Shown: positions 26,419-34,305 of the stretch, in pieces | Position numbering within the stretch: position 1 is the first letter of the stretch | Layout of the letters: the number at the start of each line of letters is the position of its first letter | Assembly (NCBI RefSeq): GCF_900111165.1 | Contig: NZ_FOGH01000010.1 | Location: forward strand, 1 to 64,000 | DNA: 64,000 nucleotides | Source: Nitrosomonas sp. Nm51 | GTDB lineage: Bacteria; Pseudomonadota; Gammaproteobacteria; Burkholderiales; Nitrosomonadaceae | Direction of reading: 5' to 3' | Notes under the pieces: model-generated | What the model saw: only the letters and a program-made list of their open reading frames with translations | Database searches by the model: none | What the model was told of the DNA's origin: nothing | Made by a program: the position numbers and the translations under genes

Positions 26419-26531
26419 TGTTATCTGATCAGATTAATTGTATGACGACATTGGGTTGTGCATTGTAAATAAAGCACGGTGTCGCTGTTTTGCCCAATAC
26501 GCGCAGCAGCCCACATACACTGAAAATTTTG

Positions 26532-26741
26532 TTAAGGCACGGGTTCATATCCGCCTTTACACCAGGGATTGCAGCGCAAAATACGCCAGATGCTTAACCG
26601 CATGCCGCGCAGGAAGCCATATTTTGCAAAGGCTTCGCATGCATACTCGGAGCAGGTTGGCGTAAAGCGGCATGCGGGCGCCATTAAAGGGCTAATGCAG
26701 TATTGATAAAATCTTATAATAACGATCATGAATCGTGACAT
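26532..26741 (-). CDS. yidD: Membrane protein insertion efficiency factor YidD
   Basis: The product has 69 residues: an amphipathic N-terminus (MIVIIRFYQYCISPL), then the family motif CRFTPTCSEYACEAF, GFLRGMRLSIWRILRCNPW and CKGGYEPVP. All conserved Cys are present. YidD lies at the membrane face and helps YidC-dependent insertion. Its start overlaps the rnpA end by 16 bases. The Met at residue 5 is an alternative start. Confidence 0.93.
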   Translation of the reverse strand: MSRFMIVIIRFYQYCISPLMAPACRFTPTCSEYACEAFAKYGFLRGMRLSIWRILRCNPWCKGGYEPVP

Positions 26742-27115
26742 TTTTGTAATTGATGCATCAACAACCTGATTTCGGCGGTGAGCCGCTTTGAGACTTCTGC
26801 GGTTATCGGGAGCTGCAAGCGCATAACCCAGTCCATCTGGGCTGCATTACCATATTGAAACGTTCGAAACGTTTCCCGCAGCAGCCGTTTGATCCGGTTG
26901 CGTTTAACTGCGCTACGTTCCACCTTTTTGGGAACAATCAATCCCAGACGTGAAAAAGACAGCCCGTTGGGTTTGGCATAAACCTGGATATAAATTCCCC
27001 GGCTCTGATGCTTGTAGCGAAAAACAGCTGCAAACGCATTGGCATGGCGTAACCGGCGGTTTCTCGGCAGAGAATAATTTTTTAAACTAACGGTTTGATT
27101 TTTCGATGTTATCAG
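26726..27115 (-). CDS. rnpA: Ribonuclease P protein component, non-canonical start
   Basis: RnpA binds the RNase P RNA and helps 5' maturation of tRNAs. Motifs seen: SLPRNRRLRHANAFAAVF at the start, GLIVPKKVERSAVKRNRIKR and LLRETFR, the basic RNR signature. The frame has no ATG, GTG or TTG between rpmH and the conserved region. I place the start at the CTG at 27113-27115, two bases after the rpmH stop, giving 129 residues, a normal size. The alternative is a TTG at 27283 upstream of rpmH, which would nest the whole of rpmH inside rnpA, as reported for Thermus. The downstream overlap with yidD and upstream rpmH confirm identity. Confidence 0.9.
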   Translation of the reverse strand: MITSKNQTVSLKNYSLPRNRRLRHANAFAAVFRYKHQSRGIYIQVYAKPNGLSFSRLGLIVPKKVERSAVKRNRIKRLLRETFRTFQYGNAAQMDWVMRLQLPITAEVSKRLTAEIRLLMHQLQKCHDS

Positions 27116-27117
27116 AC

Positions 27118-27252
27118 CTATACGCCCAATCTCGCACGTCCTTTGGCGCGGCGCGCTCTGATAATGGCGGCACCACTGCGCGTTTTCATACGTACTAGAA
27201 ATCCGTGCGTGCGTTTTCTCTTGGTTACAGATGGCTGAAAAGTGCGTTTCAT
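27118..27252 (-). CDS. rpmH: 50S ribosomal protein L34
   Basis: The 44-residue product begins [20 protein letters not shown], contains [19 protein letters not shown], and ends RARLGV. This is a full match to the L34 pattern, with typical length and basic composition. It is the first gene of the rpmH-rnpA-yidD-yidC-mnmE block. AGAGAGAA precedes the ATG. In many bacteria dnaA and oriC lie upstream; here the upstream neighbour is a MITE remnant and a transglutaminase-like gene, and no DnaA box cluster is visible. Confidence 0.97.
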   Translation of the reverse strand: MKRTFQPSVTKRKRTHGFLVRMKTRSGAAIIRARRAKGRARLGV

Positions 27253-27489
27253 TTTTAATTCTCTCTTGTCTGGTTTTAATCAATAAAACCGTGTATTACA
27301 ACCCGTTATGTGACCTGATGTCAACTCTTTTTGCAGATGTGCCGCAGATGTGTTTAAACAGGCTGCCGAAATGTAATTGTTTCCGTAATTGTGGCGTTGT
27401 CAACCGGTTTGAGACATGCATTACGTTTTTTTGTACGGACATTTGTTCATTCCTCAAGGATCGTTCAATTGCAGTCAGAATGATTCGGC

Positions 27490-27564
27490 TAAAGCTTATC
27501 CGGTATTTGATTTGTCGGGTTCAGTGAGCTTGTCAGTGTACATGGCAATATCATATTGATAGTA
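27490..27564. repeat. MITE copy C (CTAG-targeting family), shortened
   Basis: The right end, CAATATCATATTGATAGTA followed by CTAG (27565-27568), matches the right end of copy B. The inner part GGGTTCAGTGAGCTTGTCAG matches the left sub-terminal part of copy B. The left terminal repeat is recognisable but degraded. The terminal CTAG gives the TAG stop codon of the transglutaminase-like gene on the minus strand. Confidence 0.75.
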
Positions 27565-28671
27565 CTAGAATGAAGCGCCCGTTCCAATCAGTTCAGCTGA
27601 AGCTATCCGGTAGCTGAATTTTTCAGGGCTTAGACTATCCAGCGCTTGATTGTCGATCTCAGCGTGTGGAAATAAAAAGAAAGGCAATTTTCCGGATTTG
27701 CTATTTGTCAGCTCGATATCCTGTCCATGATTAAATGTGATCCAATTCATTTCCCAGGACCCAAAAAAATTTTCCCGCAGATGCTCGGTTTCTGATGCAT
27801 CAGGTTCTAGATTGTCGAGTTTTGCGACTTTACAGACATCTGCCGGATTGACAGGCACCCAACCCAGATTATTCAAATAAAATTCCGCGCGGCTGTGCTG
27901 AGCGCGGCTGATATCGGTTTGCCGGCCAAGCCCCTCATGTACTTCGGACTCCATCATACGGATGCCGTACTGAATACGTGCAGGTATGCCTGCCGCACGG
28001 GCTAACCCTACAAACAGCGAATGTACGTCGATACACTTGCCGCTAAGCCGGCTGTTTTCCAGCATGAACTTGATATCACCTGTACCGCTGCCGGGCGCCG
28101 TTTCATCATGCTGAAAATGATCAATTAACCAGTCATAAATCGAGCGCGCCTTATCCAGTGCGGTATTGTCTTCGTCGTAAATGATGGAGTAGGCTACATC
28201 TCTGACGATTCCGTCGACAGGGATCAGCCGTGTCGGCAGAAGATAAGGGCGAATGGCGCCGGGTACGGCGGCATTGTCTGAAGCCTGGTAACGCTCAAGA
28301 TCGACTGCGTGATGAGATGTTTTGATAATACACTGGACAGAGGCTCTGCGCTCGCTCTCGCTTTCACCGCGCCATTGCGCCATGAAGACTGGAAAGTTTT
28401 CTTTGCCAAAGGTCGAAAACTGAGCCTGAGTAGCGTTGCCGGACCAGTTGCTTCCCTGGGTGTATTGATAACCGGGTTCAAGAGAGTTAGGCAGCGGCAG
28501 CCATAAACGCGCATTTTTCCCGCCTGCGGGCAAATTGATTTCATAGGTCAACCGGAAACTATTCCATTTTTCATAATCCAGCATCCGTTTGCCGGCAGAT
28601 AATGGAAATGCCGTCATGGGCATAAAAAGTCCGCTCGCCCCCACAATTTTGATAAAATCCCTACGTTTCAT
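27565..28671 (-). CDS. Tat-exported transglutaminase-like protein
   Basis: The product has 368 residues. It begins MKRRDFIKIVGASGLFM, a twin-arginine signal (RRDFIK) followed by a weakly hydrophobic region. Residues about 30-140 are a beta-rich domain; residues about 160-300 are a transglutaminase/peptidase core with the Cys in SGKCIDVHSLFVGLARAAGI, the His in SRAQHSRAEFYL and the Asp in WVPVNPADV. This catalytic triad suggests a papain-like fold acting in the periplasm, as a protease, amidase or cross-linker. It stands alone, divergent from the esterase gene. Its TAG stop is formed by the CTAG bordering MITE copy C, so the original end may have been changed. Confidence 0.82.
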   Translation of the reverse strand: MKRRDFIKIVGASGLFMPMTAFPLSAGKRMLDYEKWNSFRLTYEINLPAGGKNARLWLPLPNSLEPGYQYTQGSNWSGNATQAQFSTFGKENFPVFMAQWRGESESERRASVQCIIKTSHHAVDLERYQASDNAAVPGAIRPYLLPTRLIPVDGIVRDVAYSIIYDEDNTALDKARSIYDWLIDHFQHDETAPGSGTGDIKFMLENSRLSGKCIDVHSLFVGLARAAGIPARIQYGIRMMESEVHEGLGRQTDISRAQHSRAEFYLNNLGWVPVNPADVCKVAKLDNLEPDASETEHLRENFFGSWEMNWITFNHGQDIELTNSKSGKLPFFLFPHAEIDNQALDSLSPEKFSYRIASAELIGTGASF

Positions 28672-28766
28672 AGCTGTTCCCTATAAAAATTTGAATAATT
28701 ACCTGCTGACGAATTTTATCTTATCGTTTACTTTAGTCAATGCGGTACATTGATTGATTACCCTGC

Positions 28767-29441
28767 ATGCCAATGACAGATTTGCTGTCCACCGTTGAAA
28801 TTGAAACAACACCCAACCCTGCTTATGTGGTTATCTGGCTGCATGGCTTGGGGGCGGACGGTAATGATTTTGTTCCGATCATTGATGAATTGAAATTATC
28901 ATCACAAAAAGGCATCCGGTTTTTGTTTCCGCATGCGCCGATGCGTCCGGTTACCATTAATAATGGTTATGTCATGCGCGCGTGGTACGATATCTACGGT
29001 GCCAGAATTGATTCCGAGGAAGATGAAGCAGGTATCAGAGACGCCCAGAAAGCCATTGATGCATTGATTGACCATGAAATACAACGCGGTATTGCCGCGC
29101 GCAACATTGTTCTGGCGGGTTTTTCGCAGGGTGGAGCCATTGCGCTGCAAGCCGGTCTGCGCCAGAAAAATCAACTGGCGGGTATTATGGCATTGTCCAG
29201 TTATCTGCCACTGGCCTGTTATCTGGCCGACGAAGCGCACTCTGCCAATGCGGCGATTCCCATCCTGATGGCGCATGGCACATTTGACCCAATTGTGCCG
29301 ATATCGCTGGCTGTTGTTTCAAGAGACGGTTTGCGTAATGCCGATTATGCGCTTGAATGGCATGAATACCCAATGGAGCACACAGTGTGCATGCAGGAAA
29401 TCAACGACATAGATTGCTGGCTGCAGCGGATTTTATTGTAG
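28767..29441 (+). CDS. Carboxylesterase/phospholipase family alpha/beta hydrolase
   Basis: The product has 224 residues. The oxyanion motif is VVIWLHGLGADGNDF, the nucleophile elbow is GFSQGGAIAL, the acid is in MAHGTFDPIVP and the catalytic His in YPMEHTVCM. This is the pattern of the EstB/acyl-protein thioesterase group (small cytosolic esterases). No signal peptide. The substrate is likely a short-chain ester or thioester; nothing nearby narrows this. An alternative start is the second Met, at 28773. A perfect 11-base-pair hairpin follows the stop. Confidence 0.85.
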   Translation: MPMTDLLSTVEIETTPNPAYVVIWLHGLGADGNDFVPIIDELKLSSQKGIRFLFPHAPMRPVTINNGYVMRAWYDIYGARIDSEEDEAGIRDAQKAIDALIDHEIQRGIAARNIVLAGFSQGGAIALQAGLRQKNQLAGIMALSSYLPLACYLADEAHSANAAIPILMAHGTFDPIVPISLAVVSRDGLRNADYALEWHEYPMEHTVCMQEINDIDCWLQRILL

Positions 29442-29446
29442 CCCTG

Positions 29447-29478
29447 GTACGCTATCCCTATCGATATGGATAGCGTAC
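29447..29478. repeat. Perfect 11-base-pair hairpin between esterase and xthA
   Basis: GTACGCTATCC (29447-29457) pairs perfectly with GGATAGCGTAC (29468-29478) around a ten-base loop. There is no T run, so it is not a classic terminator. It may stabilise the 3' end of the esterase transcript or be a small extragenic repeat. Confidence 0.6.
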
Positions 29479-29500
29479 TAATAGACTGGATAATGAAAAC

Positions 29501-30268
29501 ATGAAACTGGCGACATGGAATGTCAATTCACTGAAAGTCCGGCTTGGCCAGGTACAGGATTGGCTGGAACAGCACCAGCCGGATGTGCTATGCCTGCAGG
29601 AAACCAAGCTGACCGATGAAAATTTCCCACAGGACGAGATAGCGGATGCGGGTTACCGAGCCGTCTATACCGGACAAAAAACCTTTAACGGTGTCGCCAT
29701 TCTGAGCAGGCGGCAAGGCGATGCTGTGTTGACAGCAATTCCCGGCTTTGAAGACGAGCAGAAGCGGTTTGTTGCCGTTACGGTTAACGGGATGCGCGTA
29801 ATATGTGTGTACGTACCTAATGGCGAAGCTGTGGGGTCAAAAAAATATGATTATAAGCTCAGATGGCTGCCGGCACTGGCAAAATGGTTACGCGATGAGC
29901 TCAATACATATCCTCAACTGGCTGTGCTGGGCGATTATAATATTGCGCCGGATGACCGTGACGTTCACGATCCGCAGGCCTGGGCGGGAAAGGTATTGTG
30001 CAGTCAGCAGGAGCGTGATGCATTTGATCAATTGCTGAATCTTGGGCTCGTAGATAGCTTTCGATTGTTTGATCAGCCTGAAAAAACCTATAGCTGGTGG
30101 GATTACCGTATGATGGCATTTCGCCGCAACAGAGGATTGCGCATCGATCATATTTTATTGAGCCGGCCGCTGGCGCAAAATTGCACCGCATGCTGGATCG
30201 ATAAAGCCACCCGGAAACTGGAACGTCCTTCTGATCATGCGCCAGTGGTCGTTGAGCTGTCGGCCTAG
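29501..30268 (+). CDS. xthA: Exodeoxyribonuclease III
   Basis: An AP endonuclease and 3'-5' exonuclease of base excision repair. The product has 255 residues, normal length. It begins MKLATWNVNSLKVRLGQVQD, followed by the metal-binding Glu in DVLCLQETKL. GDYNIAPDDRDVHDP and the C-terminal DHAPVVVEL give the other active-site residues. W-WDYR (YSWWDYRMMAF) is the DNA-stacking loop. The TAG stop lies within the CTAG left target of MITE copy D. Confidence 0.95.
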   Translation: MKLATWNVNSLKVRLGQVQDWLEQHQPDVLCLQETKLTDENFPQDEIADAGYRAVYTGQKTFNGVAILSRRQGDAVLTAIPGFEDEQKRFVAVTVNGMRVICVYVPNGEAVGSKKYDYKLRWLPALAKWLRDELNTYPQLAVLGDYNIAPDDRDVHDPQAWAGKVLCSQQERDAFDQLLNLGLVDSFRLFDQPEKTYSWWDYRMMAFRRNRGLRIDHILLSRPLAQNCTACWIDKATRKLERPSDHAPVVVELSA

Positions 30269-30294
30269 TACTTACATCAATATTAAATAGAGTA
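30269..30294. repeat. MITE copy D (CTAG-targeting family), minimal 26-base form
   Basis: Following CTAG at 30265-30268 comes TACTT, ATCAATAT, then ATAGAGTA and CTGG. It holds only the two outer tips of the element seen in copies A and B, fused by an internal deletion. The flanking CTAG/CTGG is a decayed target duplication. The first CTAG holds the xthA stop codon. Confidence 0.6.
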
Positions 30295-30350
30295 CTGGCG
30301 TTTATTTGGACTTATGGTCTTGGCGCATTAACTGGCGAAAAAGGTGTTCT

Positions 30351-31631
30351 TTGGAAAATATACCGCTTTATATCTTACTGATCATACTGTTTCTGCTACT
30401 GATTCTGTCAGGTTTTTTCTCGCTGTCAGAAACCAGCATGATGGCGATCAATCGGTATCGGCTGAAGCATCTGGCAAAGCAGGGGCATCGAGGAGCGCGT
30501 TTAACCAGCCGGTTGCTGGACAAGACAGACCGCTTGCTCGGCGTGATTTTACTTGGTAATAACTTGCTCAATACGGCCTCGGCCACACTGGTTGCCGTTA
30601 TTATTGCAATGCTTTTTGGACAGAGTGAGCTGGCGTTGCTGATGGGTACCATATGCGTCACATTCGCCATCCTGATTTTCAGCGAGATCACGCCTAAAGT
30701 CATTGCTGCTGCTTACCCTGAACGCATTGCGCTGTTTGCGAGCTATATTCTGACGCCACTGTTGAAGATTTTTTATCCGGTAGTCTGGTTTATTAATCTG
30801 TTCGTCAGCGGTTTGTTAATGCTGCTGCGCCTGAAGCCGAAACAGTCGGCGGCGACCCAGACGGTCAGCACAGAAGAACTGAAAACGCTGGTACTGGAAG
30901 GCGGTCATTTTATCCAGAAGAAGCATCAGAGCATGTTGCTGAATCTGTTTGATCTTGAAACAGTTACCGTAGACGATGTGATCGTGCCGCGCAGCCTGGT
31001 CGAGGCGATTGATCTGACAGCAGACGATGAAACCATTCAGGCGCAGCTGCTGACTTGTCACCACACCCGTTTGCCGGTCTACCGGGAGCGCGTGGATAAT
31101 ATCGTGGGTATCATACATATGCGCAAGGTCCTGAACCTGATGAAAGGCGGCCCTGTCACGGCTGCATCGCTGGAACAGGCCATGCAGAAACCATATTTCA
31201 TTCCGTCCGGGACGCCTTTGTTTTCCCAGTTGCAGCTTTTTCAGGAAAACCGAAAGCGAATCGGGCTGATTGTCGACGAGTATGGGGAATGGCTGGGTCT
31301 GGTAACGATCGAAGATATTCTCGAGGAGATCATTGGCGAATTTACAACACATGCACCGACCCTCGCTAATACGTATCATAAGCAAGAAGACGGAAGCATC
31401 CTCGTTGAAGGCAGTACTTTGCTGCGGGATTTGAATCGCAAACTGGATATGCAGTTGCCGCTAAACGGTCCCAAGACACTGAATGGCCTGATACTGGAAT
31501 ATCTGCAGGATATTCCGGAAAGTGGAACAGGGTTGAATATTGCCGATTATCCCATGGAGATTATTCAGGTCAAAAATCAGGCTGTAAAAACAGTAAGAAT
31601 TCATCCGGTTTCTGTTAAAGCCGCGCAATAA
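30351..31631 (+). CDS. CNNM/CorC-type transporter (DUF21, CBS pair, CorC_HlyC)
   Basis: The start is placed at the TTG at 30351, eight bases after AAAGG; a TTG at 30306 is open but lacks a site. About 426 residues. Three or four membrane segments form the DUF21 domain (PLYILLIILFLLLILSGFFS, then SETSMMAINRYRLKHLA, a family motif). A CBS pair spans about residues 190-320 (LPVYRERVDNIVGIIHMRKV, GLIVDEYGEWLGLVTIEDIL) and a CorC_HlyC domain closes the chain. This is the YfjD/CorB group, thought to export or sense magnesium or cobalt. Confidence 0.9.
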   Translation: MENIPLYILLIILFLLLILSGFFSLSETSMMAINRYRLKHLAKQGHRGARLTSRLLDKTDRLLGVILLGNNLLNTASATLVAVIIAMLFGQSELALLMGTICVTFAILIFSEITPKVIAAAYPERIALFASYILTPLLKIFYPVVWFINLFVSGLLMLLRLKPKQSAATQTVSTEELKTLVLEGGHFIQKKHQSMLLNLFDLETVTVDDVIVPRSLVEAIDLTADDETIQAQLLTCHHTRLPVYRERVDNIVGIIHMRKVLNLMKGGPVTAASLEQAMQKPYFIPSGTPLFSQLQLFQENRKRIGLIVDEYGEWLGLVTIEDILEEIIGEFTTHAPTLANTYHKQEDGSILVEGSTLLRDLNRKLDMQLPLNGPKTLNGLILEYLQDIPESGTGLNIADYPMEIIQVKNQAVKTVRIHPVSVKAAQ

Positions 31632-31777
31632 AACATACCCGCAGATATTTTCTCAATTACGTTGATAAGAAATAAATTTTAATTTTAACTTCAATTAATT
31701 TTTGTCATATTCTCAAGTTATTTACAGTATAAAATTGTCGGACTTTTTTGGATTCAAATAAGGTTTTTTTATACATA

Positions 31778-32188
31778 ATGCACGATCAAAAATTTTCCTT
31801 GCCCATTCGGGTGTATTACCAGGATACCGATGCCGGCGGTGTCGTTTATCATGCAACACACCTTCATTTTCTGGAACGCGCGCGTTACGAATGGTTGCGG
31901 CTATTAGGCTATGGTGTGCATGAGCTGCTCGATGCGCATCAGCTGCAATTCATGATACGTTCACTTGAGATCGAATATTTCAAACCCGCGATACTGGACG
32001 ATTTGTTGCATATCACCGTCGATGCTGTCGATTTGGGCCGAAGCCGTATTACGCTGGCGCAGGAAGTTTTATGCAACCAGAGCCGGTTAGTGAACGCGAC
32101 GGTTCATGCTGTATGCGTAAGTACAGAAAGCCTTAAACCCGTTAGTATCCCCGTTCCTCTAAGAAAAAAGATCGAGACTACAAAATGA
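31778..32188 (+). CDS. ybgC: Tol-Pal-associated acyl-CoA thioesterase YbgC
   Basis: Hot-dog fold thioesterase. The motif YYQDTDAGGVVYHATHLHFLERARYEW holds the active-site Asp and is diagnostic for YbgC. The start at 31778 (MHDQKF) fits the family length of about 136 residues; the upstream TTG at 31748 is less likely. Its stop overlaps the tolQ start by four bases (ATGA). YbgC hydrolyses short or long acyl-CoA and is thought to link phospholipid metabolism with envelope division. First gene of a complete tol-pal operon. Confidence 0.93.
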   Translation: MHDQKFSLPIRVYYQDTDAGGVVYHATHLHFLERARYEWLRLLGYGVHELLDAHQLQFMIRSLEIEYFKPAILDDLLHITVDAVDLGRSRITLAQEVLCNQSRLVNATVHAVCVSTESLKPVSIPVPLRKKIETTK

Positions 32189-32874
32189 ACGCTGCAGTTA
32201 CTCAGGATTTATCGCTTTTTCATTTGATCAGCAGTGCCAGTGTCTTTGTGCAGCTGGTTATGCTGGTGCTGTTACTGGCGTCGCTTGTGTCGTGGTGGTA
32301 CATTTTCCGGAAATGGTTTTTGCTGCGTGAGGCTGTCAAGCAAAGCGATGAGTTTGAGGATAACTTCTGGCGTGGCGCGGATTTGAATGTGTTATATCAG
32401 CGTGCTATCAGTTCGCGTTATACCTCGAGCAGTATGGAGCGTATTTTCGTTGCAGGTTTCGGTGAATTCAGTAAACACAAACCCGGCGCGAATATCGATA
32501 TGATGATGGACAGCATACGGCGCGCTATGCAGGCAACGTATCAGCGTGAAATGGACAGACTCGAATCTCACTTGCCTTTCCTGGCTACGGTAGGCTCGGT
32601 CAGTCCTTATATCGGATTGCTGGGCACGGTCTGGGGCATTATGAATTCGTTTCGCAGTTTGTCCAATATTTCCCAGGCAACTATTGCGCACGTTGCCCCC
32701 GGGATTGCGGAAGCTCTGATTGCAACGGCAATGGGCCTTTTTGCAGCCATACCTGCCGTGATCGCGTATAACCGCTATGTCAGCGATACCGAAAAACTGG
32801 CAACGCGGTTTGAAAGTTTCATGGAAGAATTATCCAACGTTCTGCAACGCAGAGCGCCGACCAGCCAGGAGTGA
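32185..32874 (+). CDS. tolQ: Tol-Pal system proton channel subunit TolQ
   Basis: The product has 229 residues and three membrane segments: near residues 18-38 (LVMLVLLLASLVSWWYIF), 135-160 (LPFLATVGSVSPYIGLLGTV) and 168-195 (IAEALIATAMGLFAAIPAVIAYN). The GLLGTVWGIM and ALIATAMGL motifs are conserved across TolQ, ExbB and MotA. Gene position between ybgC and tolR identifies it as TolQ rather than ExbB. Forms the inner-membrane motor with TolR and TolA. Confidence 0.96.
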   Translation: MNAAVTQDLSLFHLISSASVFVQLVMLVLLLASLVSWWYIFRKWFLLREAVKQSDEFEDNFWRGADLNVLYQRAISSRYTSSSMERIFVAGFGEFSKHKPGANIDMMMDSIRRAMQATYQREMDRLESHLPFLATVGSVSPYIGLLGTVWGIMNSFRSLSNISQATIAHVAPGIAEALIATAMGLFAAIPAVIAYNRYVSDTEKLATRFESFMEELSNVLQRRAPTSQE

Positions 32875-32882
32875 CAGACATC

Positions 32883-33296
32883 ATGGCTCGTCGCGCTAAG
32901 CGCCCACTAAAAAACGAAATCAACGTTGTGCCGTATATCGATGTGATGCTGGTGCTGCTGATTATTTTTATGATTACTGCGCCGATGATCAATCCCGGGC
33001 AGATCGAATTGCCTGAGATCGGAAAGTCATCCGCGGCACCGTCCGCGCCGCTGGAAGTCATCATCAAGGCGGACAACAGCCTTGCATTGCGAGATCGCGC
33101 GCAAACCGATCTTGAAAAGTTTGTAACGCATCAGCAATTGATTGATGCAATCAAACACAAGCAGAAGCAAAATGCGAAACAGCCTGTTGTGATTGCGGCC
33201 GACAAAAATGTGCGTTATGAAGAAGTCATAAACGTCATGGATATCCTGCAGCGGCATCAGGTTCAAAGAGTGGGCCTGCTGGCGCAACCCAGATAA
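32883..33296 (+). CDS. tolR: Tol-Pal system motor protein TolR
   Basis: The start is the ATG at 32883, with GGAG upstream; a GTG at 32871 overlapping tolQ is possible. About 137 residues. One membrane helix with the essential Asp: INVVPYIDVMLVLLIIFMIT. The periplasmic part (IKADNSLALRDRAQTD) matches TolR. It couples proton flow through TolQ to TolA. Confidence 0.95.
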   Translation: MARRAKRPLKNEINVVPYIDVMLVLLIIFMITAPMINPGQIELPEIGKSSAAPSAPLEVIIKADNSLALRDRAQTDLEKFVTHQQLIDAIKHKQKQNAKQPVVIAADKNVRYEEVINVMDILQRHQVQRVGLLAQPR

Positions 33297-33341
33297 CCGG
33301 ATTTCAATTAACCTAACGCTGTGGCATTGATTGAGTCAAAC

Positions 33342-34259
33342 ATGGTAGCTGCAGACAGAAGATACAATGCCCCTGCAAAAGAGCCGCGTTCGTTGCTGGC
33401 CGGTGTCTTGGCGTTGCTGGTGCATATCGTATTTATTGCGGTGCTGATTTCCGGTTTTAACTGGAAGGATGAGCACCCCGAAAGTATGATTGTTGATATT
33501 TGGCAGGATTTGCCCCAGCCTGTACCACAGTCGGCGATTAAAAAAACAGCTTCGTCCGCGCAGCCTGAGCGGCAAACCAAACCTGCCCCGGAAACAAAAC
33601 CTGATTCGAAGCCAATAGCTGAAACCAAACCGCATTCATTGAAGCCCGTGCCTGCTCAGGCTTCACCGTCACCACCTAAAAAACCTGAAATCGAAATCAA
33701 GGAAAAAGCTGAAAAACCGAAACCGGCTCAGAAAGACCCGCAACCGGATTTGGAAGTGCAAAAGAAAAAAGCACAGGAACAGGAAACCAGAAAAAAAGCG
33801 GAAGCAGAACGGTTGCTGCGCGAACGAGAAGAACAAAAAAAACGGGAACTGGACGCGCAGAACAAACGCGCGCAAGAAGATCAACAGAAGCGCGAAACGG
33901 CGGCACAGCAAAAGCACGAGCAGGAAGAGAAGGCCAGGCTCGAAGCGCGGCAGGCGGCAGCGCGTGCGCAAGTGGCCGGCGAAATCAGCAAGTACCAAGC
34001 GATGATTCTGGCTAAAATCAAAAGCAGAATTGTCATGCCGCCAAATCTGCCTGGTAATCCGGCGACCGAATTCGATGTGACGTTACTGCCCGGGGGCGAT
34101 ATTCTCGATGTCCGGCTGCGCAAAAGCAGCGGTTATCCAGCTTTCGACAGCGCCGTGGAGCGCGCCATACTGTTATCCAAACCGCTGCCGCTGCCGCCCG
34201 ATCCGGCATTGTTTAATGAATTTCGCAACTTGCATGTGACCGTGCATTATTTGGAATGA
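33342..34259 (+). CDS. tolA: Cell envelope integrity protein TolA
   Basis: About 305 residues. One N-terminal membrane anchor (LLAGVLALLVHIVFIAVLISG), a Pro/Lys linker (residues about 60-130), a long helical domain rich in Lys, Glu, Gln and Arg (QEQETRKKAEAERLLREREE and similar, about 135-220), then a globular domain: IKSRIVMPPNLPGNPATEFD, FDSAVERAIL, FRNLHVTVHYLE. The ATG at 33342 is chosen over a GTG at 33321; neither has a strong site. TolA spans the periplasm to contact TolB and Pal during outer-membrane constriction. Confidence 0.93.
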   Translation: MVAADRRYNAPAKEPRSLLAGVLALLVHIVFIAVLISGFNWKDEHPESMIVDIWQDLPQPVPQSAIKKTASSAQPERQTKPAPETKPDSKPIAETKPHSLKPVPAQASPSPPKKPEIEIKEKAEKPKPAQKDPQPDLEVQKKKAQEQETRKKAEAERLLREREEQKKRELDAQNKRAQEDQQKRETAAQQKHEQEEKARLEARQAAARAQVAGEISKYQAMILAKIKSRIVMPPNLPGNPATEFDVTLLPGGDILDVRLRKSSGYPAFDSAVERAILLSKPLPLPPDPALFNEFRNLHVTVHYLE

Positions 34260-34305
34260 TTGTTATAATCCATGTTCCTTTTTGAACAATTGGCGCTTTA
34301 TATTT

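Noticed and set aside
27253-27490. Possible replication origin upstream of rpmH
   Set aside because: rpmH is often next to dnaA and oriC, but no dnaA gene and no cluster of TTATCCACA-type boxes is visible here.
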